From Robbsia betulipollinis (GTDB lineage Bacteria > Pseudomonadota > Gammaproteobacteria > Burkholderiales > Burkholderiaceae), in the NCBI RefSeq assembly GCF_026624755.1, contig NZ_JAPMXC010000001.1, forward strand, positions 2,080,365-2,144,364: a DNA stretch of 64,000 bases, read 5' to 3'. Positions 20,289-29,261 of this stretch are shown one piece after another (the stretch's first letter is position 1; each line of letters begins with the position of its first letter). The position numbers were made by a program, and so were the translations under genes. Below the pieces are notes generated by a model. That model worked only from the letters and a program-made list of their open reading frames with translations, was not told where the DNA came from and did no database searches.

Positions 20289-21194
20289 ATGCCGACCCCA
20301 ACCGCTGCGCGTGTCGAACCCTTTTACGATGCCGTCACCGCCACCATCAGCTATGTGCTGTGGGACGCCGTCGGCGGTGAGTGCGCGATCATCGATTCGG
20401 TCCTCGATTACGACCCCCGGGCCGCGCGCCTCTCGACGGCGGCGGCGGACAGGATCGTCGCATTCGTGGTCGCGCATCGGCTGCAGACGCGGTGGCTCCT
20501 CGAAACGCACGCCCATGCGGACCATCTGTCGGCCGCGCCGTATTTGCGCCGTCGCCTTGGCGGGCGCATCGCCATCGGCGCGGGGATCTGCGCCGTGCAA
20601 GACGCGTTCAGCAAAGTTTTCAATCTCGAACCGGGATTCCGGCTCGACGGCTCGCAGTTCGATCACCTGTTCCGGGACAACGAGATTTTTTATATAGGAT
20701 CGCTACGCATGCGGACGATGCCCGTTCCCGGGCACACCCCCGCGGACGTCGCCTATCTGCATGAGAGGGACGACGGCGAAACGCCGCTGGCCTTCATCGG
20801 CGATACCCTGTTCATGCCGGATGTCGGCAGCGCCCGCTGCGATTTTCCGGGAGGCGACGCGCGCATGCTGTATCGCTCCGCACAGAAAATCCTTGCCCTG
20901 CCGGACGCTACCCGGCTGTTCATGTGCCACGACTATCCGCCCGCGGACCGCGAAGTGCGATGGGAAACCACCGTGGCCGCGCAGCGGCAGGGCAATATCC
21001 ACCTGCACGCCGGGGTTGGCGAGGCGTATTTCGTGACGCTGCGCGAAAGCCGGGATGGGACGCTGCCGATGCCGGTGCTGCTCCTGCCCGCGATCCAGGT
21101 CAATATTCGCGCCGGGGAGCTGCCTCCGGCGGAAGACAACGGTATCCGCTACCTGAAGATACCTGTCGCAGGGATACCTGTCGCGGAACGGTAA
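20289..21194 (+). CDS. Metallo-beta-lactamase-fold hydrolase, persulfide dioxygenase/Blh-like
   Basis: Protein of 301 residues with the metal-binding HAHADH motif at 74-79, His149 in PVPGHTPAD, Asp172 in FIGDTLFMPDVG and His214 in MCHDYPPAD. The GDTLFMPDVGSARCDFPGG region and overall pattern place it with ETHE1-like persulfide dioxygenases and the Blh hydrolase of bigR operons, rather than antibiotic-hydrolysing enzymes. Persulfide dioxygenases oxidise glutathione persulfide to sulfite, which would fit the sulfur-rich setting of this window. At about 300 residues it is longer than ETHE1. No rhodanese or BigR gene is adjacent. Confidence 0.82.
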   Translation: MPTPTAARVEPFYDAVTATISYVLWDAVGGECAIIDSVLDYDPRAARLSTAAADRIVAFVVAHRLQTRWLLETHAHADHLSAAPYLRRRLGGRIAIGAGICAVQDAFSKVFNLEPGFRLDGSQFDHLFRDNEIFYIGSLRMRTMPVPGHTPADVAYLHERDDGETPLAFIGDTLFMPDVGSARCDFPGGDARMLYRSAQKILALPDATRLFMCHDYPPADREVRWETTVAAQRQGNIHLHAGVGEAYFVTLRESRDGTLPMPVLLLPAIQVNIRAGELPPAEDNGIRYLKIPVAGIPVAER

Positions 21195-21230
21195 AAGCCC
21201 GCTGCCGCCGCATCGAAGCGCGCAGGGCGC

Positions 21231-21656
21231 TTACTTCAGTTCGGCGGGAACCTTGCCGCCATTCTGCTCGAGCTTCTGCATGACCTGCTTTTGCAACCAG
21301 ATATTCATCGTCGCGGAATCGTTGGTGTCGCCCGAGTACTGAAGCTCCGCGGCCAGCTTCTTGCGCGAATCGAGGCTGCTGTCCAGGTCGAGCAGTTTCA
21401 GCAAATCGACGATCGAAGTCTGCCAGTTCAACTTCTCGGTACGCTGCGCCGCCAGACCGCTCAACACTTCCGCAACGTCGACCTGCGGCACGGCTGCTGC
21501 AGCCGGTGCCGCTGGCGCAGCCACGGGCGCGGCGCTGGCCGCGGGCGCGGCGCTGGCCGCGGGCGCGGCGCCGGCCGCGGGGGCCGGGTTCGCCGCAGCG
21601 GGCGTCTGCGCGTGGGAAGGGAAGATCTTGCCGAGGATGGCGCTGAAAATACTCAT
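21231..21656 (-). CDS. DUF3597 family protein
   Basis: Protein of 141 residues. It begins MSIFSAILGKIFP, continues with an alanine/proline-rich linker of AAPAAS-type repeats (about 17-60) and ends in a helical domain (about 60-141, LNWQTSIVDLLKLLDLDSS, then NDSATMNIWLQKQVMQKL) typical of DUF3597. The start at 21656 has a strong CAGGAGA ribosome site. The function is unknown. No signal peptide or membrane segment is seen. Confidence 0.85.
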   Translation of the reverse strand: MSIFSAILGKIFPSHAQTPAAANPAPAAGAAPAASAAPAASAAPVAAPAAPAAAAVPQVDVAEVLSGLAAQRTEKLNWQTSIVDLLKLLDLDSSLDSRKKLAAELQYSGDTNDSATMNIWLQKQVMQKLEQNGGKVPAELK

Positions 21657-22046
21657 ATGTGTCTCCTGAAGGTTGATATCGCCCGCAAGTCGAAGCAATA
21701 AAGGTGCCTGCCACGGCGAGCGCCGGGTTCCCCCTCATCCGCTGATACGGCCGGGCGTAGCCGCAGCCAGGCGCGTTGCGCCCGTGGCGTATGGCCTGTC
21801 TTCGTTTCGCTCTCCCCGGGTTCGGCGCGTCTCGCGCGTCGGCGGCGCTGCGCGGCGGCCCTACGTCCGCCAGCACACTGTTGCGCGCCCCCGCCACTGC
21901 GTGAAAGCCCGTGAGTTACATTTTCCCGGCAACGAGAAGGTTGTCCGCCATCGGCTGCAACGGCGCCCGCTCGTGGCAACGACGCAGGCACACGCGAACG
22001 CTCGCGCTGCGCCTCACTAATGCGAAGCACAGATGGGGAATTCAAG
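21657..22046. other. Divergent intergenic region between DUF3597 and homospermidine synthase genes
   Basis: About 390 bp that must hold promoters for both flanking genes. No paired -35/-10, RNA gene or repeat was recognised; the stretch stays GC-rich throughout. Confidence 0.4.
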
Positions 22047-23486
22047 ATGACACTTGCGAAAGCGGACACTGAGGCAGGAACGAATCGCGGAGCGCGCGCA
22101 TCCATCACCTCGGTCGTCTTGGTCGGGTTCGGCGCGATCAGCCGGGCCCTGATGCCGATCCTGCTATCGAAAATGGCGCCCGGTGTCACCTTCGTGGCAA
22201 TCGATCCGCTCGGCTCCGCGGAAGACATCGGCCAGGAATACGGTCCCCGGATCACCTATCTCAAAACGCGGATCACGCCGACGAATCTGCACGAAGTACT
22301 GAAACCGTTACTGGGCCCGCAAACCTTCCTGCTGAATTTGACGACGGGCGCTTCCTCGCTCGCGCTGATCGCGCTCTGTCAGGAAACCGGCGCCCTCTAT
22401 CTGGATACCGGGATCGAACCCTGGTCGGGCGGCTATACGGACCCCGTCACACACGACCGCGTGACGAATTACGCGCTGCGCAAGGCGGTGCTCGATGCGC
22501 GCAGTTCCGGGGCCGGCCGGCGGACCGCCGTCATCGCGCACGGCGCGAACCCCGGACTCATCTCGCATTTCGCGAAGGCGGCGCTCCTGGAGATGGCCGG
22601 CAAGGCCTGCATGCTGGATGCGGTGCCGGAAGGCCGGGAAGCGTGGGCGAGGCTGGCCCGCGATCTGGGCGTCAAGGTGATGCAGGTGGCCGAACGCGAC
22701 ATGCAGCAAACGGGCGACAACGTCCCCCCGCGCACCTTTCTCAATACGTGGTCGGTGATCGGGCTGCTCGAGGAAATGAATCAGCCCGCCGAATTCGGTC
22801 TCGGCACGCACGAGACGGCGCTGCCCGACGCCGTGCTCGCGCAAGGGGACGACGGTATCGCCGCGCATTTCACGGCGCGGGGCGCGGACGTGAGGGTCAA
22901 GTCCTGGATGCCCGAGGGGCCCTATGTCGGAATGATGATCACCCACAACGAATCGATTTCGCTCGCCGACTACCTGACCTGCCGCGCGCCGGGTGAACCC
23001 GTGTACCGACCCACGGTCTATTACGCATACCGACCTTGCGATGCGACGATGACGTCGATCGATACGTGGCGGAACCGGTCGTGCCAGGACCCTGAACGGA
23101 CGCATGTTCTCAAACCCGAGGGCATCGTTTCAGGTGCGGATTATTTGGGTATACTGATCATGTCGGATAGCGGAAAGGGGATATGGTATGGTTCCATACT
23201 GAACATAGAGGATGCCGTATCGATAGTACCGTTCAATACGGCGACCACGCTGCAGGTCGCCGCGGGCGTGTATGGCGGCATGATGTGGGCGATCGGCCAC
23301 CCATGCGAGGGAATCGTCGAGGCCGAGGACATGCAGCACGAGGAAGTGCTGGCCGTCGCGAAACCCTATCTGGGAATCGTCCAGGGTTTCGATACCGATT
23401 GGGGTCCGCAAGCGGATGAGGAACATTCCGCGCCACCGACCGCTGCCGCGAAGCGGTCTTTGCAGCTTCGCGAATTCCTTGTTTGA
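22047..23486 (+). CDS. hss: Homospermidine synthase
   Basis: Bacterial homospermidine synthase makes sym-homospermidine from putrescine (or putrescine plus spermidine) with NAD+ as cofactor. The protein has 479 residues, the usual length. The N-terminal Rossmann loop is VVLVGFGAISRALMPILL (about 23-40); further family blocks are TGIEPWSGGYTDP, AHGANPGLISHFAKAALL and GMMITHNESISLADYLT. The start at 22047 was preferred over 22020 because of a GGGGA ribosome site. The MATE transporter gene lies 83 bp downstream and may be co-transcribed. Confidence 0.92.
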   Translation: MTLAKADTEAGTNRGARASITSVVLVGFGAISRALMPILLSKMAPGVTFVAIDPLGSAEDIGQEYGPRITYLKTRITPTNLHEVLKPLLGPQTFLLNLTTGASSLALIALCQETGALYLDTGIEPWSGGYTDPVTHDRVTNYALRKAVLDARSSGAGRRTAVIAHGANPGLISHFAKAALLEMAGKACMLDAVPEGREAWARLARDLGVKVMQVAERDMQQTGDNVPPRTFLNTWSVIGLLEEMNQPAEFGLGTHETALPDAVLAQGDDGIAAHFTARGADVRVKSWMPEGPYVGMMITHNESISLADYLTCRAPGEPVYRPTVYYAYRPCDATMTSIDTWRNRSCQDPERTHVLKPEGIVSGADYLGILIMSDSGKGIWYGSILNIEDAVSIVPFNTATTLQVAAGVYGGMMWAIGHPCEGIVEAEDMQHEEVLAVAKPYLGIVQGFDTDWGPQADEEHSAPPTAAAKRSLQLREFLV

Positions 23487-23569
23487 CCGGGTGGTCCGCG
23501 TGCCTGGCGCGCGGGCGCCGGGCGTGCGACCGCGTGCGATTCCCGCATGCGGGTTACTGATACCGTCCC

Positions 23570-24886
23570 ATGTTTCGTAAAGATGTCGTTTCGGTGCCTC
23601 GGCATTTTTTCTCCTATGCCGCGTCCGCCGTCGCCGCTGCGTGGATTTACTGCACGTACATGGTCATCGATGGCCTGTTCATCAGTCACTACATCGGCTC
23701 GTCGGCGCTCGCCACCCTCAGTCTCGCGCTGCCCGTCGTTTACCTGCCCTATGCGTTCAGCGTGCTGATCGGGGTCGGGGCATCGACGCTCATCTCGCGG
23801 GCCATCGGCGAGGGGCGCACCGACACCGCGCGCGCGATATTCACGCAGGCGTTGTGGCTGATGGCCGGCGCCGGCGTCGCGCTGGCGCTCCTGCTGTATT
23901 TCGGCTCGCCCCTGCTGTTGCGGGCGATGAATGTGGATGGCGATCTTCAGGCCCGCACCGTCGGGTTCCTGCGCGTGTCCGCCGGTTTCGGCATCTTCAC
24001 CGTTTTCGCCTGCGCGCTGGAATTCTTCCTCCGCGTGGATGGCGCCGCGCGGTACGGGCTGTATTGCCTGGCCGTCAGCGCCTTGCTGAACATCGTGCTC
24101 GACTATGCGTTCATCGCGCATCTGGGGTGGGGGCTCAATGGCGCAGCGCTGGCGACCGGACTGAGCCAGATCGTGGCGACGGTGCCGATGCTGGCCCATC
24201 ACCTGTGGCGCTCGCGCCGGTTGCGGCCGGTACGTCGCCCCTTCGCGGCGGGATCGCACGGTATCGCGATCGTCTGCACCGGCCTGGCCGAATTTCTCAT
24301 CGAGCTTGCGCCCACGGTCACGATCGTCGCGTTCAACTGGGCGATTCTCGCGCGCCTGGGCAACGCGGGGCTGGAAGTCTTCGCCGTCATCGAGTACATG
24401 ACGATGATCTCGGCGGTGACGCTCGGCGCGCTGGTGCAGAGCATGCAGCCGATCGTCGCATTCCATCGCGGGGGCGGCCGCCCCGCATCCGCGCGTCGCG
24501 CGTTTCGCCTGTGCGGTTGCTGCGTTTTCGGTTTTTCCGCGCTGGTCGCGCTGGTCATGATCGTTTTCTGGCAGCCCATCGGCATGCTGTTCTCGATCGA
24601 GGCCACCGCCACCCTGGCGATGCTGAAGACCGCGACGCTGTGGTATGCGCTGGCGCTCCTGCCGGCGGCGGCAAATTTTCTGCTCTCCGGGTATCTGACC
24701 GCACGCGAACAACTGTTGCCGGCCACGGCGATCGCGACGTTGCGCAGCTGGATCGGCCTGCTGGCGATGCTGTGGCTGCTGCCCCGTCTCTTCGTCACGG
24801 ACGGCGTCTGGCTGACGGTCCTGGGCGCCGAATTGCTGACCTTGCCATTCGCGCTGTGGCTCTATCGAAACCGGGGTGCCTGCTAA
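23570..24886 (+). CDS. MATE-family efflux transporter
   Basis: Inner-membrane transporter of 438 residues with about 12 hydrophobic segments arranged in two related halves, the NorM/DinF-like MATE fold, driving efflux by a sodium or proton gradient. Visible family features include the early VIDGLFISHYIGSSALATLSLALP segment and the pseudo-repeat EVFAVIEYMTMISAVTLGALVQSMQP in the second half. Its position downstream of homospermidine synthase suggests polyamine or conjugate export, but MATE substrates cannot be read from sequence. Confidence 0.88.
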   Translation: MFRKDVVSVPRHFFSYAASAVAAAWIYCTYMVIDGLFISHYIGSSALATLSLALPVVYLPYAFSVLIGVGASTLISRAIGEGRTDTARAIFTQALWLMAGAGVALALLLYFGSPLLLRAMNVDGDLQARTVGFLRVSAGFGIFTVFACALEFFLRVDGAARYGLYCLAVSALLNIVLDYAFIAHLGWGLNGAALATGLSQIVATVPMLAHHLWRSRRLRPVRRPFAAGSHGIAIVCTGLAEFLIELAPTVTIVAFNWAILARLGNAGLEVFAVIEYMTMISAVTLGALVQSMQPIVAFHRGGGRPASARRAFRLCGCCVFGFSALVALVMIVFWQPIGMLFSIEATATLAMLKTATLWYALALLPAAANFLLSGYLTAREQLLPATAIATLRSWIGLLAMLWLLPRLFVTDGVWLTVLGAELLTLPFALWLYRNRGAC

Positions 24887-24889
24887 CGA

Positions 24890-24919
24890 TTGATTTGCAA
24901 TTTACTTATTCCATAAAAT
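24890..24919 (+). promoter_or_regulatory. Candidate promoter upstream of the CysB-type regulator gene
   Basis: TTGATT at 24890-24895 and TAAAAT at 24914-24919 are separated by 18 bp inside an AT-rich patch (24887-24970) that contrasts with the GC-rich surroundings. It would give a leader of roughly 190 nt for the gene starting at 25120. Confidence 0.4.
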
Positions 24920-25119
24920 GTTATCGATTGATAAATCATCCATCAAAACAGGGGTTTAAACATTTTTTAAAGACACTGTCCCGATAGGCAGATAGGGTCC
25001 TCGTGGAATCGTTAATCGAACATAATAAAAAGATGAGGTTTGCGCGCCCGGCGAGGGATGACTGGCGCCCGCGCGCAGACTGGACGATCAGCGATGGTTT
25101 CGACGGGCAGGGCAGAATC

Positions 25120-26046
25120 ATGAATTTCCAGCAGCTGCGCTATGTGCGCGAGGCGGTGCGCCGCAATCTCAATCTCACCGAGGTCGCCAACGTCCTGCAC
25201 ACGTCGCAGTCCGGGGTCAGCAAACAGATCAAGGACCTCGAAGACGAGTTGGGCATCGATATTTTCGTGCGTCGCGGCAAGCGGCTCACGGCCTTGACGC
25301 CGCCCGGCACCGGCGTATTGCATCTGGTCGAGCGCATTCTGCTGGACACCGAGAGCTTGCGGCGCGCAGCCAGCCACTACGCAGCGGAAGACGCGGGCCG
25401 GCTGGTGCTGGCGACCACCCATACCCAGGCGCGTTACGCGCTGCCCCGGGTGCTGCCGCAATTCCGCGCCGCCTATCCGAAGGTCAACCTGGCGCTACGT
25501 CAGGGCAGCCCCAAACAGGTGGCCGAAATGGTGCTGAGCGGCGAGGCGGACATCGGTATCGCCACCGAGGCCCTGAACCTCTACCCGGACATGACGACCT
25601 TTCTGTCGTATTCCTGGCGTCATGTGATCGCCGTGCGGCGCGACCACCCGCTGGTGGAGGAGGGCGAATTGAGTCTGGCCAAGGTCAGCGCCTATCCGTT
25701 GATCACCTACGATCTCGAATTCTCGGGCCGCTCGCATATCGACGCCGCTTTCGACGCCGCCGGCATCGCACCCGATATCGTGATGACCGCGATGGATGCC
25801 GACGTCATCAAGACGTATGTCGAACTTGGTTTCGGCGTGGGCATCCTTGCCGCGATGGCGGTCGATCCGGTGCGCGACACGCAACTGGTCGTGCTCGATT
25901 CCGACCACATGTTCGAGCCGAACACCACCCGCATCGGCGTGCGCACCGGGAATTTCCTGCGCCACTATGCATGCCATCTGATCCAGATGCTGGCGCCGGA
26001 CCTGACCGAGGCGCAGATTCTGGCGCAGGTGGCGGGCGAGGAATAA
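25120..26046 (+). CDS. CysB-family LysR regulator (Cbl/SsuR-like)
   Basis: LysR-type regulator of 308 residues. The N-terminal helix-turn-helix reads NFQQLRYVREAVRRNLNLTE then TSQSGVSKQIKDLE, typical of the CysB/Cbl subfamily, and the effector domain holds the CysB-type TTHTQARYALP and VIKTYVELGFGVGI motifs. The start at 25120 removes an unrelated 39-residue in-frame extension. It is a paralogue of the CysB at 51049-51990. Lying close to the thiol dioxygenase, rhodanese and SsuD-like genes, it probably controls sulfonate or thiol use under sulfate limitation. Confidence 0.9.
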   Translation: MNFQQLRYVREAVRRNLNLTEVANVLHTSQSGVSKQIKDLEDELGIDIFVRRGKRLTALTPPGTGVLHLVERILLDTESLRRAASHYAAEDAGRLVLATTHTQARYALPRVLPQFRAAYPKVNLALRQGSPKQVAEMVLSGEADIGIATEALNLYPDMTTFLSYSWRHVIAVRRDHPLVEEGELSLAKVSAYPLITYDLEFSGRSHIDAAFDAAGIAPDIVMTAMDADVIKTYVELGFGVGILAAMAVDPVRDTQLVVLDSDHMFEPNTTRIGVRTGNFLRHYACHLIQMLAPDLTEAQILAQVAGEE

Positions 26047-26051
26047 GTCGC

Positions 26052-26087
26052 CGCGTGGCGCCGGCAGGCGAAAACGCGCGCCACGCG
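26052..26087 (+). terminator. Hairpin after the CysB-type regulator gene
   Basis: A 10-bp perfect inverted repeat (26052-26061 with 26078-26087) with a 16-nt loop starts 6 bp after the stop codon. There is no T-run, so it may only stabilise the 3' end or need Rho. Confidence 0.35.
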
Positions 26088-26204
26088 ACGCAAGCCGATG
26101 CGCCGCCTGCGCGCGCACGCTCCATACTTTCGGGGTCGCCGTAGCGTCGGCTGACGCGTCCCGCGGCGGGGCGGGTGCCGGGTCGTCTGGGGGGCGGGGA
26201 GCCG

Positions 26205-26972
26205 ATGAGCAAGGGATGGATGAGAAGCACGACAGGCGCTGCGTGCGTGATGGCCGGTCTGGCATGGCCGGACGCCGTCAGCGCGGGGCGCGACGAATTG
26301 CGGGATTTGCTCCTGGCGCTGCCGCCCGTCGCGTCGGTGGTCGACCCGCTCGCGCCGCCGTCCGAACTCCGTGTGGTGGAACGTGCGGCGGGGTATGTCG
26401 TCAAGAAGGACCTTCGGGGCGATACCCACTTCCTGCTCATCCCGTTCGCGTGTGTGAGCGGGATCGAGGATGCCGCGCTGCGGGAAGCCGGCACGCCGCA
26501 TTATTTCGAACATGCCTGGCGCCACCGGGATCTTGTCGCGCAGGCGGACGGCGCGCCGTTGCGCGACGAGCAGATCGGCATCGTCGTCAATCCCCTGCGC
26601 AGCCGCAGCCAGGATCATCTGCATCTGCATATCAATCGCATCGCGCCGGAGCTGGCTTCCCAACTCGCGGCGCATGGCCCCACGCGGAATCTGCAATGGG
26701 AGGCGATGGCGTGGAACGATCGCGTGCTCCATGTGATCCGTGTGCCGCAGTCGCAATTTGCCCGCGTCAATCCGTTCCGTTTGTTCGACGACGTGGCCGC
26801 CCTGGCGGGAATCGAGCTCGAAGCGGCAATGTTGCTGATGACGGCAGGTGCCGACGGCGATGGGGAACCGGTTTTTTACCTGATGGCCGGACGCTATGGC
26901 GAGCAGGCGCGTGGCGGCTGGGATTTCGAGAATCTGATGGTGCACCAGCCGCCCGTTTCTCCGGCTTCCTGA
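26205..26972 (+). CDS. cdh: CDP-diacylglycerol diphosphatase (Cdh-like)
   Basis: HIT-fold hydrolase of 255 residues that cleaves CDP-diacylglycerol to CMP and phosphatidate. The catalytic histidine cluster is QDHLHLHINRI with His138, His140 and His142, and the flanking AGYVVKKDLRGDTHFLLIP and YFEHAWRHRDLV blocks match E. coli Cdh as remembered. The N-terminus (about 6-27) is a short hydrophobic signal or anchor ending Ala-Val-Ser-Ala. The start at 26205 has a GGGGAG ribosome site. It converges on the rhodanese gene with only 6 bp between the stops. Confidence 0.85.
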   Translation: MSKGWMRSTTGAACVMAGLAWPDAVSAGRDELRDLLLALPPVASVVDPLAPPSELRVVERAAGYVVKKDLRGDTHFLLIPFACVSGIEDAALREAGTPHYFEHAWRHRDLVAQADGAPLRDEQIGIVVNPLRSRSQDHLHLHINRIAPELASQLAAHGPTRNLQWEAMAWNDRVLHVIRVPQSQFARVNPFRLFDDVAALAGIELEAAMLLMTAGADGDGEPVFYLMAGRYGEQARGGWDFENLMVHQPPVSPAS

Positions 26973-26978
26973 TTTTTT

Positions 26979-28661
26979 CTAGAGCACCGTGAAACCATGC
27001 GTGCCGTCGCGGGCAAGTTGCGCGACCAGCCCGTATTCCCATTCGAGATAGGCATGCATCGCTTCCGTCGCGTTGTCGGTGCCTTCATAGGGACGGCGAT
27101 AGTGGTCGATGCGCGGCGACGCCAGGCCGCCATCCGTTGCGGCGGGCGATTCCACCGGTGGCGCCGCAGCCGATACGGCATCGGGCGCGGCCGGCACGTC
27201 GGTGCCCGCGAGCCGCAGACCGGCCGCGATCCACGCCGCCGTGCCCCCTTCCAGCACATGCACCGGCTTGCCGGTCAGCGCCGCGAGTTCCGGTGCCACG
27301 AAGCGCGCCAGCGCGCTCGTGCCGCACGTCACGACATAGCGCCGCGCATCGGGAAGTTCGCGCAGATCCGCCGCAAGGCGCGAGCGCAACAGCCAGTACG
27401 CCCCGGGAATATGCCGCGCGACGTAGCGCGCGCTGGTCGTGAAGTCGAGCACCAGCGTGCCCGACGCGGGGTCGCTCAGCAAGCCGGACAATTGCGTGCA
27501 GGAGAGGGAGGGGCAGGCGTTGGCGATGTCGCCGGCCGGCGCGGCATGCGACGTCGCGCCGGTCTCGCTGAAGTCGGACGACGTGGCGGCGTCGACGACA
27601 TGGGTCTCCACGTTCATCTGTGCCAGCCACGAGGCGGTCATATTGGCACGCACGCCGTCGTCGTCGATCAGCACGACCCGTGCGCCGCGCACCGGCGCGA
27701 ACATATCGGTTTCCTGCACCAGTTGCCCGCCCGGCGCGCTGAGGAAGCCCGGGACGTGGGCCGTCGCGTATTCCGCGGGCGTGCGCACGTCGAAACGATA
27801 GGTGGTGCGGGTCGTGTCGCCGGCCCACGCGCGCGTTTCGGCAAGGCCGGCGCGCCGCACGCCGGCGCGATCGGCGAGCGCGCGGGCCGCCGCGGCGCGT
27901 TGCGGCAGGCTGGCCCCATCGCGCCCTGTGTGCGGATTGGCATGGCGCGCGCTGCCGTGCTCGAGCGTCTGACCGGCGAGCGTCCAGCCGATCGTGCCGT
28001 TGCGCAGCGCCGCGACCGGATTCGGCAGCCCGGCGTTGACCAGCGACTGGGTGCCGATGATGCTGCGCGTGCGGCCCGCGCAATTCACGATGACCCGCGT
28101 CGCCGGATCCGGCGCCAGGGCCTGCGCCCGCAGCACCAGCTCCGCGCCGGGCACGCTGATGCTGCCCGGAATGTTCATCGTCTGGTATTCGTCGTAGCGC
28201 CGGGCGTCGAGCACGACGACGTTCGCGTCGCGTTCGAGCAGGGCCTGGACTTCCTCGGCCGTCAACGAAGGCGTATGCCTGCGCGACTCGACGAGTTCGC
28301 CGAATGCCTTGCTGGGCGAATTGACGTCGCGAAACACCTCGCCGCCGGCGCGCGCCCAGCCGTCGAGGCCGCCGTCGAGCAGCGCCACGTCCCGGTAACC
28401 CAGCGCCGCGAGACGGTCCGCGGCGCGTTCGGCGAGGCCTTCGCCCGCGTCGAACACGACGATCGGCACGGATTGGCGCGGCAGGCGCGCGGCGACCTGC
28501 AGCTCGAGCGTCGACAGCGCCAGATTGGCGGCGAACAGCGGATGGCCCTGGGCATGCGGATCTTCCTCGCGCACGTCGAGCAGGGCGATTTCCTGCCGGT
28601 CCAGCAGGGCGCGACGCACGTCGTCGGTGCTACGCAGGGGATGCAGGGGGACAGCACTCAT
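26979..28661 (-). CDS. Four-domain rhodanese (sulfurtransferase)
   Basis: Protein of 560 residues made of four consecutive rhodanese domains. Domain 2 (about 130-235) has active-site Cys194 in NCAGRTRS and domain 4 (about 385-485) has Cys446 in TCGTSALA. At the equivalent loops, domain 1 reads VFDAGEGLAE (Asp71) and domain 3 reads IDDDGVRAN, so both lack the persulfide-forming cysteine and are probably structural. The gene is 17 bp downstream of the thiol dioxygenase gene with a GAAGGAA ribosome site; from memory the same pairing occurs in Pseudomonas aeruginosa (PA2602-PA2603). It likely moves sulfane sulfur from thiol breakdown. Confidence 0.9.
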   Translation of the reverse strand: MSAVPLHPLRSTDDVRRALLDRQEIALLDVREEDPHAQGHPLFAANLALSTLELQVAARLPRQSVPIVVFDAGEGLAERAADRLAALGYRDVALLDGGLDGWARAGGEVFRDVNSPSKAFGELVESRRHTPSLTAEEVQALLERDANVVVLDARRYDEYQTMNIPGSISVPGAELVLRAQALAPDPATRVIVNCAGRTRSIIGTQSLVNAGLPNPVAALRNGTIGWTLAGQTLEHGSARHANPHTGRDGASLPQRAAAARALADRAGVRRAGLAETRAWAGDTTRTTYRFDVRTPAEYATAHVPGFLSAPGGQLVQETDMFAPVRGARVVLIDDDGVRANMTASWLAQMNVETHVVDAATSSDFSETGATSHAAPAGDIANACPSLSCTQLSGLLSDPASGTLVLDFTTSARYVARHIPGAYWLLRSRLAADLRELPDARRYVVTCGTSALARFVAPELAALTGKPVHVLEGGTAAWIAAGLRLAGTDVPAAPDAVSAAAPPVESPAATDGGLASPRIDHYRRPYEGTDNATEAMHAYLEWEYGLVAQLARDGTHGFTVL

Positions 28662-28678
28662 GGGGTTCCTTCGGAAAA

Positions 28679-29248
28679 TCAGGCGTTGACGAGCGGCGTG
28701 TCGTTCGCGTACGCGGAGATGAAGTCGCGCGGCGGCGTGTGCGGCGCGTACACGGCACGCCGCACGGTGCCGATGTCCGCGCCGTAGATATGGATGCTGA
28801 TCGACACGCGGTCGTCGAAGGCATTGCGCACGCGATGGATATCGCCGATGGCAGGCGACACCGCCGCCACCGCGCCGCGTTCGAGCCGTTCTTCCGGACC
28901 CGTGGGCACCAGGCCGGCGGCGGGATCGTACCGGTATGGCAGGCTGCACTCGGCGCCGCGCAGCACGCCGATCAGGCCCCAGACGGTGTGGTCGTGGACG
29001 GGCGTCGCCTGTCCGGGCCCCCAGACGAAGCTGACCACCGAGAAGCGTTGCCGCGGGTCGGCGTACAGCAGATATTGCTGATAGCGCTCGGGCGAGGGGC
29101 GTGCATGGTCGTCGGGCAGCCAGTCATCGACGGCGATCAGACGCTGCAGCAGCGCCGCGCCCGCGTCGCGTACCCGCGCCTCGGGCGGTGCGGCGTCGAT
29201 CAGCGCGGTCAGGTCGTCGACGCAGCGGCGGAGTCTTTCGAGCGGCAT
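28679..29248 (-). CDS. Gln-type thiol dioxygenase (3-mercaptopropionate/cysteine dioxygenase)
   Basis: Cupin iron enzyme of 189 residues that oxidises a thiol to a sulfinate with O2. Iron ligands are His85 and His87 in PVHDHTVWGLIG and His138 in IGDIHRV. The YQQYLL segment near residue 58 carries Gln where mammalian cysteine dioxygenase has Arg, the hallmark of bacterial Gln-type enzymes that prefer 3-mercaptopropionate, although cysteine may also be used. The sequence closely resembles the P. aeruginosa enzyme as remembered. It sits 13 bp after the SsuD-like gene and 17 bp before the rhodanese gene in one minus-strand operon. Confidence 0.9.
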   Translation of the reverse strand: MPLERLRRCVDDLTALIDAAPPEARVRDAGAALLQRLIAVDDWLPDDHARPSPERYQQYLLYADPRQRFSVVSFVWGPGQATPVHDHTVWGLIGVLRGAECSLPYRYDPAAGLVPTGPEERLERGAVAAVSPAIGDIHRVRNAFDDRVSISIHIYGADIGTVRRAVYAPHTPPRDFISAYANDTPLVNA

Positions 29249-29261
29249 GGTACGGTCGGGG

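Noticed and set aside
21500-21600. Short GC-rich repeats that might be a CRISPR or non-coding array
   Set aside because: They encode the alanine/proline-rich linker of the DUF3597 protein in frame, without spacers.
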